From contig NC_050467.1 of NCBI RefSeq assembly GCF_013373865.1, forward strand, positions 25,318,996 through 25,382,995: DNA of 64,000 nt, written 5' to 3'. The translations under genes were made by a program, and so were the position numbers. The notes below the pieces were generated by a model, which was not told the origin of the DNA, searched no databases, and was given only the letters and a program-made list of their open reading frames with translations. Below, piece by piece: positions 27,401 to 38,646 of the stretch (position 1 is the stretch's first letter; the number at the start of each line of letters is the position of its first letter). Source of the stretch: Monomorium pharaonis. Its lineage: Eukaryota > Arthropoda > Insecta > Hymenoptera > Formicidae.

Positions 27401-30234
27401 TTCTTATCTTTCGCACTTTGTATTTGCTTAAGTTTTCTCATTTTCATTTTTCGTCTTTTATTTTCAACATCTTTTACATGACACGAACCTTCACAGTTAT
27501 CATGCCTCGAAGATAATATCCCAGAGTTTCGTATTTGAACGTTGTTCTATAGAAACCCTGACATTGTCCTTTCATTTTCCTATAGATACTATCAGCAACA
27601 CTTTATGGATGACTTACGTCAGGCAGCGATAGATACGCTGCTAGGGAACTTGATTGATGTTCATCAACTGAACAACGATTGGTCACACTATTTAGATATC
27701 CTTGATAATTGCTGTCTCGAACTTATACCTATGAAACCACCAAATATACAACTTCAACTTGCTACTCATCCTGATTTCCTTTATGCCACTGTTCTATATA
27801 ATTTAGCAAGGTTCGTTGCTTGCTTTTAGCTTGATTTTTGGAACACATGGTAGCTATTTCTAAAGATTAATCTAACTAATTAAATATTAAATTCATTTGT
27901 TATTTTATTACATTTCAATTATGTGGCGTAAAAAGAAATGCTCTGTGCTATTGTCAGCATGAGAAGTTGTTTTTATTATGCTATGAACCCAATTAATTGC
28001 ATGTTTAATTTTGATCTTTTATATTATTTCTTTATTTCCAAATTTTATAATTTGATTCATAAGTCAATCATTTTTGTAAGTGCTATTGATAAATTTAGAC
28101 ATAAGAAAAACCGCTTTCTCTTATTTAAGTCATTTTTTTCATACAGAATATACTTATTACACACTTTTTGAATGGAATATTTTCTTGATGCTATTCTATC
28201 TCTGAATCCTTTTTTAATTTTTAGCATAGTAATATGCATTTAGAATTAACTATCTTTACAGATATTACTTGAATCGTTTCAAGGATGTCTATAGACAAGC
28301 GACGATTGATATGATGTTGGGAAATTCGGTAAGCGAAGAAGTGTTCCTAGAACGTACGGATGAGGAAGACAACGCGGCGACTGCGATTCACGTGAAATTG
28401 CTGATTGAAGATTGCAAAAAGTTATTGATACCCGATCCCGAAATTATTCTAGGCAGTTGGGGAGTTATTGACGCCGATCCTGTGTACGTATGAATAATTA
28501 ACTATTTCCCAGAATACATTTATGTGTCTATTTACGAAATCATTAATTTTCTTATTTTAGTACTGGTGATCCAACGGAGACGGAAATGGATTCTATCTTG
28601 ATATTGACCCGAGATAGTTATTACGTTGCTGACTATGACGATCAGATCGATAAAGTTACAAACTATCAAAGAGTTTTACTAGAAGATATTGTTTTAATTG
28701 AATTTGGTCAGCCTGAAAATACGGTTTCATTTTTCAAGAATAAACATTATTATTGTATTAGAATCAATTACAAAGTGAACGGCGAGTACGGTTACTTTCA
28801 CATGTTTCGTAGTACGAATTTAAGATTTTTTAATAACATGGCGGTTGTGATAAAAACTGAAGAGGAAAGTATAGGTGAGAGAGAGTATTTCCTTTATTTA
28901 CATTTATATTTAATTTAATAATATTCTGAACAAATTTTATATTCTATATTTTTAAATTGTAGAGTCTTTAAAGGCAATTTGCGAAGCTATTTCAGTAGCC
29001 ATGGAGATAGCAAAGTTACCAAAGGTTCCCATAGCCATGAACGTTACATTAGATAAAAGAAAGGGTAAATTAGTGAATGTTAAAGGATCTACTGGGTTAT
29101 TGGACATTTCGTCATTTCCAGAACTAACAAGAAACGTATCTGAGACTCAACTGCTTGCTTTAAAAACAGCAGGTTTGTTAAATTACTTCCACTATTTATA
29201 CATATAGATAAATCAATTATTTATAAAAGTAAATACTTCTAGGTACAAAAGCTTTAAGCAATATGTCGGAACAATTTAGCAAATTAAATAAACTCAGTCA
29301 AAGTTTCGGCGTAAAGAAGCCAAGTGATTTACCGAAAAATATAAGTGACAGAGAGAATACAGAAAAGGTATCTAAGCCGATTTTTACTGTTGGCAACAGT
29401 GATATCTCAGGCAATGTTCGAAGAAAGAGCAGCAGCAGTAGCAGCGGTGGTAACAGCGACGAAGAGAATAGCGAATTGACACACGTACATATCGAAAAGC
29501 CGGCGAACTTCAGTCATGATAAGCATCTGATGGAGGCTTATACACCATTGATCGGTATTATTATGGGTGTAAAGAATACTAACGTTGTGGACGGTAGTGT
29601 TTGCGAGACTAACGTGAATGAGGAATTGTCCAAAATGAGACACAATAACGTGAATTTAAATTCAAAGCCTGACGTAGCTCTTGACGCGTTGCATCTAATT
29701 TCGCAAACTGGATCCGGTACTAGCACTCTCAGCACTTCGCCGCAGAAGACGGCGACCACACCCGAGATAACGGTGTACGATACGGGAGACAACTTGGGCG
29801 AAGAAAGAGATCGAGTAATTCCGCCGTCGACCTTAACACTTTTTAAGAATATCAGTCATTCGACCGGAAACGTTGATAACAAAGCCTCGGCCAACAGCAC
29901 TCTTCAAACGGATAACAGATTGGATGAGAAGAAAAGATCAGCTTCTGAACAGGATCTGACGTTGAACATTACATCGTCTCAAAGCGAATCTGCCTTAAAA
30001 TCCATAAAAGAAAATATTGCAAGCGTTACTAGTCCAGTAACATCTACAGCCAAAGATATTCTGATGCCATTCTCAAAATTTGCGAAAGGTGTTCAAACTT
30101 TAGGAGCTAATTTAGATCCCAGAAAGCTAAAGACCGGTCATGTAATGAGAAATTTGTCGGAACATCATATGGAGGAGCGTCAAAAGCTTCAGGAAAGATG
30201 GGCCTCTTGTCAATCTAAACTTATCGCTTTATAA
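24451..30234 (+). CDS. INPP5F: Phosphatidylinositide phosphatase SAC2
   Basis: Sac2 removes the 4-phosphate from PI(4)P on endosomes and plasma membrane. Twelve core exons join in phase: 24451-24547, 25067-25443, 25525-25788, 26068-26222, 26314-26486, 26587-26779, 26875-27202, 27317-27387, 28262-28483, 28561-28874, 28963-29172 and 29243-30234. They give 1131 residues, against 1132 in human INPP5F. The start MELFRTDTHF matches the family start. The Sac domain carries the catalytic CX5R motif at C464-R470 (NCIDCLDRTN), preceded by RGSVPVYWSQ and SRFRAGTRYKRRG-like sequence. The hSac2 homology domain follows (DSYYVADYDDQIDKV). The Ser-rich tail ends in a short conserved motif (LQERWASCQSKLIAL) like the human C-terminus. 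The donor after exon 3 is GTTAGT, a weak form. An extra phase-matched exon lies at 27586-27810 and is listed separately. Confidence 0.96.
27586..27810 (+). CDS. INPP5F: Duplicated alternative exon of SAC2
   Basis: A 225-base open exon (75 codons) sits between core exons 8 and 9, with TATAG acceptor and GTTCGT donor. It starts and ends in the same phase (2) as core exon 9 (28262-28483, 74 codons). Its product resembles that of exon 9: both begin RYY, share RQA, ID and LGN in register, and have a matching Cys/Leu-Ile-Pro segment near the end. Exon 9 is the version that matches vertebrate Sac2 (RYYLNRFKD). Thus 9a could replace exon 9 (mutually exclusive) or be inserted, adding 75 residues; both keep the frame. 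The motif RYYxxxFxDxxRQxxID is general to Sac-domain proteins, so 9a keeps a Sac-like core. Confidence 0.7.
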
Positions 30235-31839
30235 AACTTTTACCCGAATAATCAGCTTTCTGAATGCGATTCATTATTAAATATTAATTTAGAGCTTATT
30301 GATGATTGTGTATTTGTAAGTATCAATAATATTTACGAGTATATTACGACAAGTTCAGTATGCCAGTGATGCAAATGCTCTTGCACACTTTTAATAGGAA
30401 TGATGTATTAAAATGTTTTATTATATAGATTGTGTAATTTAATATGAAAGAAAATATCACTTAGCAGGTAGTGAATTTCGATCACGTTTTGTAGAAAATC
30501 TAATAAATCGATCTCACTGCACTTATTTTCACATATTTTCACACTTTGCAAATATAATATTATATTGATGTGAAACATACAAAACAATTCACTGTAGGAA
30601 AGAAAACCGTTCCCAAGACAAACAAAATGATTAACACAGAGTACAATGAGGTCAATATTTATAATTATTCATAATTAATTGATTTGACAAATTGATAAAT
30701 ACTAAGCACAAAGCAATTAATAAATGAACTGACAAATTCCTGTATTGCTATAGAATTGTGCTGTTTTGTAGAAATATTTTCTTGACAAACCACATCTACA
30801 TGTATAAAATTTGCTATACATCTGCTAAATTTTGGAAGCGTATTTTTATATTTTTAATGGCAATTTTGTGAAGTTAATGTGACCAATCTGTATCGTGTTG
30901 AGATATAAATTTTGTAACAAGATTAAATATTTTATTCTTATTACATTAGTTATAGTCTTATAGCATCAAGTTTTTATTTTTTAAACAGAAATATGTTATT
31001 TATTTAATATACGTACAGGTGATCTTTTATATTAAAATATATAAAATGCAGATGAGACGATTTATTTATACGAGAAATCGGAAAGAGAAGCTTTTCATAG
31101 TCAATTATGTAAATACAGAGAATTATTTAAATATATAGTTTACTAAAATCTATATATAATGTATGAGTATTAGTGATAAAAATATGAGTTTGAGGTATAT
31201 GGTTACCAAAACAAAGATCCATGACTGTTCTATCCTTGTTAGTTTTTCGATAAATGTGTTAGAATTTTTTAAAAATAGCATAGGTAATATTGTATTAAAT
31301 TCAAATGAAAAAAAAAATATATAACTAGAAGAATTGCTTTTGTTAAATGAACAAATTAAGTTATGAAATTATAAATGTACTATGTACAAAATAAGTAGTC
31401 GATATGATTTAAATATGCAACAACACAGAGCTGAGTAGTAAATTTATGTAAATCGCGTTTGTATTAGTGTTATAATTTTAGATGCTTTAACAGTTGTTAT
31501 AAACTTAATATATAAGTATTTCAAGAGCCAGCAAATGCAGTATTATATCGTGTACATGCTTACGAAATTGCAAGATACATTCTCCTTCATCTGTGTGCAT
31601 TCAATGATAGGAGGATTAGGCACAAAGAAAAAATATTACAGAAATATATTTATTATAGAGAACTATAACATGACTTTACATTGCCCACTGATGTAAATAA
31701 TTATATCTTATTTTGATGGTTTCCATCCCCTGTTGGAAACGCTTTGGAAACACATCGACACATTATATAGCAATTCTAAGCTCGTACTTTTAGTGAATAT
31801 TCTTTCTACTGTCAGCAATAGTCTGTGATACAATTTTAC

Positions 31840-31892
31840 AGAATGCACGAATTAAACTCACAAGTAGAGAGTTTATAGAAGGCGTGCATTCT
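31840..31892. repeat. Two-stem inverted repeat (hairpin)
   Basis: Outer arms 31840-31849 and 31883-31892 pair perfectly (10 bp). Inner arms 31853-31859 and 31869-31875 pair perfectly (7 bp), with a 9-base loop and a 3/7 asymmetric internal loop. It could fold in the Sac2 3' region if transcription reads that far. Confidence 0.75.
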
Positions 31893-32089
31893 AAAAGATA
31901 TTTGCAACACTTTAGGATAAGAGTGAAACTAGGCTGTTTACAGATCGCTGTTTACGCATCCTTAAAGGATTGTAATTTTTGTTTACTTAAAACGGAGGCT
32001 CTTATTATATTTGGTTGCTCTACCATGTCAATTTAAAGGAGAATAACTTAATATTTGAATTTTTGTCAATGAATGCAATGTAAGGTCCA

Positions 32090-32115
32090 ACGCAAGTTTA
32101 TTATCAAACTTGCGT
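32090..32115. repeat. 10-bp inverted repeat with 6-base loop
   Basis: Arms 32090-32099 and 32106-32115 are exact reverse complements. Confidence 0.85.
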
Positions 32116-32919
32116 GATGTATGCTGTTGCATCTAGTTACAGTATTATGGATAATCTGCAAAAAATAGATGCATTTGTAAAATTTTATTTTATGTGAAAT
32201 CTGAATGTAAATTTAAAATTAACAATTGATTTAAAAAATTTGTTTTTTTTTTTGTAAAAAAATACTTTCAAAACTTTTTCTTCAAGCTTTAAGTAAAAGT
32301 TATTATGTACTTGTGTATATGCACGTATGTACGTGTGCATGTGTGTACGTATATAATAAATTATTATGTAATAAATTATTCATCTATTCTTTGTGAAAAC
32401 TCGTACATCGATCGTACAAAATCATACGTAAAAACTATAAAGGCTTGACACACTCCTTACATGTATCTGCTATTGTGTTTCCAGGAAATTGTAACAAAAA
32501 ATGCGCGTATACACACCAAACACCAAACGTTCACAGCACTTGTAGAACAGATAATAATAAAAGATTTTTGACTTGTGAATTGTAATTAAATTTTTTCAAT
32601 ATACTCTAAAAGAAATTTTTGGAGGTCGTAATGGAATTATGAGCAGTACGACACCACTGATAAATGACCACGGTAACAATCAAAAGATATGAAAAATTCT
32701 AAGAAAATTTTTCTAGTAGCAATGTTTATTTAATAATAAATATAATTATAAAATTAAAAATTTAAGCTTATTTCGATTCGATCAATAGTTTAAAACCAGG
32801 CAATCATATTTGGCGCCAAATGGCTCTGCTCAAGCGATAAAAATCGTCATGTTGGCATCTATGAACACAACTAAACCTGAGCTGACCTGAGCTTCTGTGT
32901 AAATTGTTTACATGACAGA

Positions 32920-34973
32920 ATGAACGACGCACGTGGTTTAGAATTTTCGTGGAAAAATCCCATAAATCATCCACAATGTCCCCATGGTAATTCTTACATT
33001 TGTATACACATATTTTCATAATTAACTTATATAAAAGAAATTTTTTTATGAAGGAATTAATTTTCTTCCATAGGACCAACATTATTGTTTGGAAGATACG
33101 TCAAGGATGAAGTAGAGAAATTTTATGCGTGCTCCGCCTGTCGTGACAGAAAATTGTGTAGATTCTATTTAAAATATGGACAGGAATTGTCGAAATCTCA
33201 AAAGCGTATGTGGGAGCTGGAAAATAAGAAGTACACTCGGCATTATGTTCATCGAGAATTATATATTCGTTTTAACAAGCTCAAGCTGGAACCTGCGAAG
33301 AACAGACATTACTGCCACAGTTGTGAGAAATTAATATTTAATTCTGAAAAGGATAAGCATATGGATCATGAGATCACAGAGAATTTAACTGATTATCAAC
33401 TGCATCATCCGACAAAACTTTTAAAACCTTTGGAGAATCCAAAAAAGGAAGCTCAATATTTATTTTCTAAAAAGTCTACGGAAGATATAATAAATATGCT
33501 ACTGAAACTTGAAGCTAAACAAATTCTTTGTATTGGCACCCCAAGAATACATGAATACATAATCGAGCATCATACAGATAGGATGTCGTCTCTTCTTTTA
33601 GACTTTGATGAAAGATTTGTGAGTATTCTTAGTAAGAATTATTAATTGCTACTGAATATAAATACATCAAATGTACATATTTCAATATTTTTTAGAAATA
33701 TTTTAATAAATGTTTTTTAAATATTATTTTAGCATAATTTTTTTGGACCACTAGAGTATTGCTGGTACAATATTTTCAATCATCACTTTTTCAATAAAAA
33801 TGCTGTTAATGTATTCAAAGATTTTCTTACTCAAAATGAAGGAAAGGACACTTACTTAATATGCGATCCTCCGTTTGGTGGCCGCTTGGAACCCATATCA
33901 TACACAATAAAAACCATATCTGACCTGCATAGAAAATTGAACGGACGTATTTATAATGATAATTTTTTCTTGAAAATCATATTTATATCTCCATACTTTA
34001 TGGAGCACATAATGAAAGAAAAGAGCAATCCACCACAAGAGACTGGTGGCCTCAGAAATTTAAAGATGTCTGATTATAAAGTGGATTATGATAATCATCC
34101 CTTATTTATATCAGAGAAACGTGGTAGAAAGCAGGGCTCTTCAGTGAGAATTTTCACTAATATACCATTGAATCTATTGGAGCTTCCTTCGTCCGATGGG
34201 TATAAATTTTGTCAAGATTGTGAAAAATGGATTTCTAGCGAAAACAAGCATTGTAAGAAGTGTAAAGAATGTACCTCCAAAGATGGCCAAACGTACAAGC
34301 ATTGTGACATATGCAAACGATGCGTAAAACCTACTTGGAAACATTGTCGAATTTGCAAAAGATGTATGTTAGAGAAACATACGTGTGGTCCAATACCGAA
34401 TATTGTAGGAAGGTGTTTTAACTGTGATAAATTAGGTAAGTGCTAGTATAGCAAGGAATGTTACTTTAAAAAAGTAACGCCTTACTATTACTTTTTCTAA
34501 AAAAATAACTCATTATTATAAATTTTGCAAAATATCAATTACCATTATTGTCATTGAGAAATTAACAATTTTGTTACTGTTTTGTAATGTTAAAATAAGA
34601 TATTTTAAAGTCATATTATTTATAAAATAATCGTTACCAAAAAAAGTAACAATAATGATAACAGCATCACAAGTAACGAGTTACTTTCTTAATCCTGAGT
34701 ATCAATATCACTTTTAATTATTACTACAATTAGTAACATTTTATTAATTTATTTGTAGGTCACACTAAAAAAGAATGTCCTAATTTTACTGAAGTCGGAA
34801 TTGAAACATATGTAAAGAAACGCAAAGCAGACTGTAAATTAGAAACATCTTCAATTAAGAAAAGTAAAATTAGACCTTCCAAGAATTTCATTGTTAAACG
34901 AAAAGCTGTCATAGTTGATAAAAAGAAAATCTTAAAATTAAAAAAAAAGATCTTAAAAAATAAAAAGTCGTAA
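32920..34973 (+). CDS. ZCCHC4: rRNA adenosine-N6 methyltransferase ZCCHC4
   Basis: ZCCHC4 installs a single m6A on 28S rRNA and acts in the nucleolus. Four exons, 32920-32986, 33074-33618, 33733-34435 and 34759-34973, give 509 residues (human 513). Exon 1 ends in NHPQCPHGPTLLFGRY across the junction, the GRF-type zinc finger entry, followed by FYACSACRDRKLCRFY. The methyltransferase domain holds LCIGTPRIHEYI and the catalytic DPPFGG at 249-254. A Cys/His-rich DHHC-like region follows (FCQDCEKWISSENKHC onward). The CCHC zinc knuckle C-X2-C-X4-H-X4-C is split by intron 3 (CFNCDKLGHTKKEC). The C-terminus is a very Lys-rich tail, fitting nucleolar location. A poly(A) signal is at 34981-34986. Intron 3 holds a candidate transposon fragment. 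Confidence 0.96.
34455..34735. mobile_element. Candidate small DNA-transposon remnant in ZCCHC4 intron 3
   Basis: The intron contains repeated AGTAAC/GTTACT words in both orientations: GTTACTT and AAGTAAC pair at 34460-34466 and 34472-34478, and similar blocks recur at 34640-34690. This pattern is seen in short non-autonomous hAT-like elements, but no clear terminal repeats or target duplication could be fixed by eye. Confidence 0.3.
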
Positions 34974-34980
34974 GGACTAA

Positions 34981-34986
34981 AATAAA
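34981..34986 (+). terminator. Poly(A) signal of ZCCHC4
   Basis: AATAAA only 8 bases after the stop codon, implying a very short 3' UTR unless a later signal is used. Confidence 0.5.
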
Positions 34987-35034
34987 GATTAGTATAAATT
35001 TGTTCATATAATACAGTAAGTGTGTAATTATATA

Positions 35035-35038
<4 letters not shown>

Positions 35039-35104
<66 letters not shown>
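35039..35104. repeat. (TA)n microsatellite
   Basis: About 66 bases of pure TA between ZCCHC4 and inotocin. Confidence 0.95.
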
Positions 35105-35107
<3 letters not shown>

Positions 35108-35341
35108 GAATAGTGTAAATATTATTAAATTTATATTTAAAAAGTTTTATAGAAATATAAATATTTGTAACATCAATAAATTTTTGTAACATCTTTTAAA
35201 ATTTTTATTTAGTATTTATAGTAAATAAAGCTAGAAACTAGCTTCTGCAATGATGAATGGAAGAATAGCATCTTATCATACATTTCATTCTCACACAGAG
35301 ATCGGATTTTCATAATCTTTAGAGTGCCGCATTACAAGTAG

Positions 35342-35359
35342 GAATATTCGAGAATATTC
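35342..35359 (+). promoter_or_regulatory. Heat-shock element, four perfect units
   Basis: GAA at 35342-35344, TTC at 35347-35349, GAA at 35352-35354 and TTC at 35357-35359, each separated by exactly two bases. This is the ideal alternating nGAAn array bound by trimeric HSF. It lies 34 bases upstream of the inotocin TATA box and about 64 bases upstream of the likely initiator, a normal distance for functional sites in insect heat-shock genes. Confidence 0.6.
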
Positions 35360-35392
35360 TCGGAAAGAATTTTAAATACAGAGATTCAATGA

Positions 35393-35426
35393 TATAAATA
35401 TCCGAGGAGGCTCCTCGAGGTACAGT
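35393..35426 (+). promoter_or_regulatory. Inotocin core promoter: TATA box and initiator
   Basis: TATAAATA at 35393-35400 is followed by TACAGT at 35421-35426, about 30 bases later, the usual TATA-to-initiator distance. A perfect 7-base inverted repeat (35403-35409 and 35411-35417) lies between them. The inotocin start codon is at 35486, giving a leader of about 60 bases. Confidence 0.6.
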
Positions 35427-35485
35427 AGCGTCTTTTCGATCGTCTGTACATCGTCTCGGGCAACGTCACTCGGAATCTATTCAGA

Positions 35486-35846
35486 ATGTTAAAAGAATTT
35501 GTCGTTTTTGCGAGTTTGATTTTTTTTAGTTATGGTTGTTTGATTACGAATTGTCCACGAGGCGGAAAGAGAGGTGATATCGTTCCTTCTTTGGGAACTG
35601 TTGCACGAGAAGTACGTTACATTTTACATTAATTTTATACTAAATATTTTTTCACAGTAAAATTCCTTTGATTTTAAACATTTTCTTTGAAAAAATGTAA
35701 TTTTATGAAGACTTTAGTAAATTCTCATGTTGACTCTATTAAACATGTAACTAAGATAACTAACATTTATAATGAATATTATTCTTTTTTATTATTTATG
35801 GTATCTATTGCTCTTTTCAATTTATATTGATAGTTGCGTGTGTGTG

Positions 35847-35894
<48 letters not shown>

Positions 35895-36787
35895 CGCGCG
35901 CGCGCACGCGTGTGTGATTAATAATTATTCCAAAATTAGATCTATTTTTTCTATTACAAAATATGTAATTTGTTTATAATTGAAAATTGTCGCGATATTC
36001 TTTTCCCAGTGTTCTTCGTGTGGTCCTAATCGTTTGGGTCAATGCTTTGGGCCGCACATTTGTTGTGGCCCCAGTATTGGTTGTTTCATCGGAACACCAG
36101 AAACATACCGATGTAGAAAGGAAAGTCTATATACCAGACCTTGCATCGCTGGATACGCTATGTGTCGTGGAAATACAGCAAGATGTGCTTTAAACGGGAT
36201 TTGTTGCTCACAAGGTGAAATTTAAATTTAAAAATTTCTGTAGATTTTAAAATTTTATCTTTGCAAATAAAGTTTATACAATAATTTATATTAGTAACAC
36301 GGCATATTTCATTGCAATAAAATTTGTATTAGAAGTTTACAATGGAATTGGAACATTATGTAGATAAATAAGAAACTTTGTTTATACAGATATTGTGATA
36401 AAGCAGTAATTAAAATAATAAATTCACAGTTAGAAATTAGAAATCTGTCATGTAATGTTGAAAAGTTCCACTGTATGTACATAAAATTGCCTATATTTTC
36501 TATGTAAGCTTTGAGATTTTTTCTAATTTTTGCTATCCAAAATTGATAATTCATACTAGTGTTACTTAATTTATCATGATTACTTAGAAATAACAAGTAG
36601 ACCATATTGTATATTCTATTAAAATTTAAAATTGCTTAACACATATATTTTTTTGTCTTGTTTAGAATCCTGCCATATGGATACATCATGCAAAATTTCC
36701 AATGTTGTTGGCAACAATCAAAAACTTGATGATAATTTGAATGTGATACTTTCAGGCAATGAAATCTCTAGCGAAATTCCTCAATAA
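35486..36787 (+). CDS. inotocin: Inotocin-neurophysin preprohormone (insect oxytocin/vasopressin)
   Basis: Precursor of the secreted nonapeptide inotocin, which acts through a vasopressin-type G-protein-coupled receptor and is linked to water balance, metabolism and behaviour in insects. Three exons, 35486-35611, 36010-36214 and 36666-36787, give 150 residues. A 17-residue hydrophobic signal peptide leads directly to CLITNCPRG (residues 18-26), then Gly-Lys-Arg for amidation and dibasic cleavage. The rest is neurophysin with all 14 cysteines in the family spacing (C-SSC, ICC, ICC pairs). Intron positions, one just after the hormone and one within neurophysin, match the vertebrate gene plan. 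Intron 1 holds a long GT/GC microsatellite. Promoter elements upstream include a TATA box and a heat-shock element. Confidence 0.98.
35836..35916. repeat. (TG)n-(CG)n microsatellite in inotocin intron 1
   Basis: About 50 bases of TG are followed by about 20 of CG, then TG again. Alternating purine-pyrimidine of this length can adopt Z-DNA. Confidence 0.95.
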
Positions 36788-36904
36788 TTTAATTCCATTT
36801 TATATTCCATAATTATCGTTTTCTATCTTATCACACACAAAACAGGTTGTTTAATCTATTATAAAAATATTCTACCGTATCTTCATGTTCCATTTATTTG
36901 CATA

Positions 36905-36910
36905 AATAAA
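36905..36910 (+). terminator. Poly(A) signal of inotocin
   Basis: AATAAA 118 bases after the stop codon. Confidence 0.55.
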
Positions 36911-37080
36911 ATTTCAATGGAAGCAGTAAAAAAATGTACAATATTTTATAATCATTTTCCTTGATCATTACTTTACGATAGCATTCAGGTTCAGAATGGT
37001 GAAAATATGTATAATACATAGTATTGTATAGAATTGCTAATCAAAGTCAAAACACATGATAAGGAACACATGTAGTGATG

Positions 37081-37880
37081 CCAATTCAGCGATTTTTCCG
37101 CTAGATCTAGCGTTTTTTAAAGCTCATCTAGCTGGTAAATTTTAAAAATGCGGATAGCGATAATTCTGATTTTATGAAAATGACAAAAAATTTTACCGGG
37201 TAATGCGACATTTCTTTTCGAATTATTTCTTGCTTACCGAGATGTGTACGTTACACTTACCAGTTATGATCTGCGATGCCGTTCTATATAGCGCCGGGTC
37301 GTTCCACATTCGTCGCGTTCTGAAAATGAGAAAAAAATGCAATTAAGAATGGCGATAGAAGTTTCTTTCTTGCCCACAGTCAACTTCGTGGACCACGATT
37401 AACGTGTATCACGATCTGCGTTCGAACGAGTATGGATGTATAGATACGCGTTCGAGCAAATTGCGACATAAATTTAACATAATAAGACTTACCGATTAAA
37501 TACTTTGCGACAGCACTTGTTCTAGCGGCGGCGGGTTGTTCCACATTCGTTGCGTTCTGAAAATGATAGATAATTGTGATTTACAATGACGTGAGGCAGT
37601 TTCATTTATCGTGCGGATTAACTTCGCGCGGCGATTACACGTCGCGGAGCCGATACGCCTCGGGATTGCTATTAATTATCACGGATTCCGCGAGTGAAAT
37701 GAAGAGAGAACGCTGTTAAAATGGCAAAGGGGGTACCTTTCCCGCGCGATCGACTTTGGCACGGAATTATCGCATGTTACAATCGCACGACATCTTCACG
37801 CGTCGCGATTTACGCTGCGAGGAATACGCGTTCGGACGAAACACAGGACAAGATAAATATGCGTCATAGTTACCGATTAG
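37081..37880 (-). repeat. Diverged tandem repeats with splice-like borders
   Basis: Two related blocks, 37258-37318 and 37494-37559, and a weaker third near 37867-37930 share GTTCCACATTCGT-GCGTTCTGAAAATGA and ACTTACCxxTTA-type borders. Read on the - strand, the first two have a pyrimidine-rich TTTTCAG acceptor and a GTAAGT donor, framing 59- and about 64-base pieces. In one frame they read TRRMWNDP and TQRMWNNP, but the second hits a stop before its donor. A palindrome (CGCTAGATCTAGCG) lies near 37107. These could be exons of an unrecognised or non-coding transcript, or parts of a transposon. Confidence 0.4.
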
Positions 37881-37931
37881 ATGATTTGCGAAGAATACTC
37901 GATCTGGAGCTGATCTGTCCCGTGCCCCGTT

Positions 37932-38012
37932 CCGTTCCGGAAAGAAAGTGAACCCCGTCCGTTCCGGAAAGAAAGTGAACCCCGTTCCGTTCCGGAAGAC
38001 ATGTGAACCCCT
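37932..38012. repeat. 27-28 bp tandem repeat, three copies
   Basis: Copies start at 37932, 37959 and 37987, each beginning CCGTTCCGGAA and ending GTGAACCCC. The third is diverged in its middle. A - strand open frame across it reads a repeated GFTFFPER, but nothing else in that frame looks like a known protein. Confidence 0.85.
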
Positions 38013-38337
38013 ATAACAGAGAACTGTATTAAGTTGGCTCGAGCCAGAGATGATCATCTCTAGCGCTAACTTCACGCGTCAAGATGAGTGCTTCTGCGAT
38101 ATATACCGTTTTGAACTTTGCGTTTTTCACACTAATAAAGCTAATTATTATTAATTTGTGTTTAAATTATGTTTCACAAATTGTAATTACTTTTCCATAA
38201 AAATAGAAAGTATGTGTAAATTAAAATATAAGTCAAATCGATCTTCCACATCGATCGATTATTGATTCGATTATATGATGAAAACGATAATATCATTAAA
38301 TATTATATTATTAGATAAATTATTTTATCTATACATT

Positions 38338-38366
38338 AAATATATATATATATATATATATATATA
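38338..38366. repeat. (TA)n microsatellite
   Basis: Pure TA run between the tandem repeats and the TLS1-like pseudogene. Confidence 0.95.
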
Positions 38367-38646
38367 ACAACAGAAAAATATTGTTTTTTATAAAAATGAA
38401 TTTTTTTATTTACAACATTTTTTTGCAGTCGTTTCGTGTTTTTGGTAATATTGATTGATTCCGTCGCTACGCCATCTGGAGTCTTGAGAGTTCGGTGATT
38501 AAATATTAACCTGTCTGTTTGATTTTACTTAGAAAGTAACCTACAACGAAAGTTCGGTTGACGGCACTTAAATCTTAAAAAAAAAAAAAAAAAATTTACT
38601 TGGAAAGAGATAGTAGGATATAGCAGGTTTAATTAATTAAGAAAAA

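Larger units (their letters stand above)
30235..32919. other. SAC2 3' UTR and intergenic stretch
   Basis: AT-rich, no coding potential. AATAAA signals occur at 30502-30507 and near 30718, and the first part is presumably Sac2 3' UTR. Two hairpin-forming inverted repeats lie at 31840-31892 and 32090-32115. The final 100 bases should contain the ZCCHC4 promoter and leader. Confidence 0.6.
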
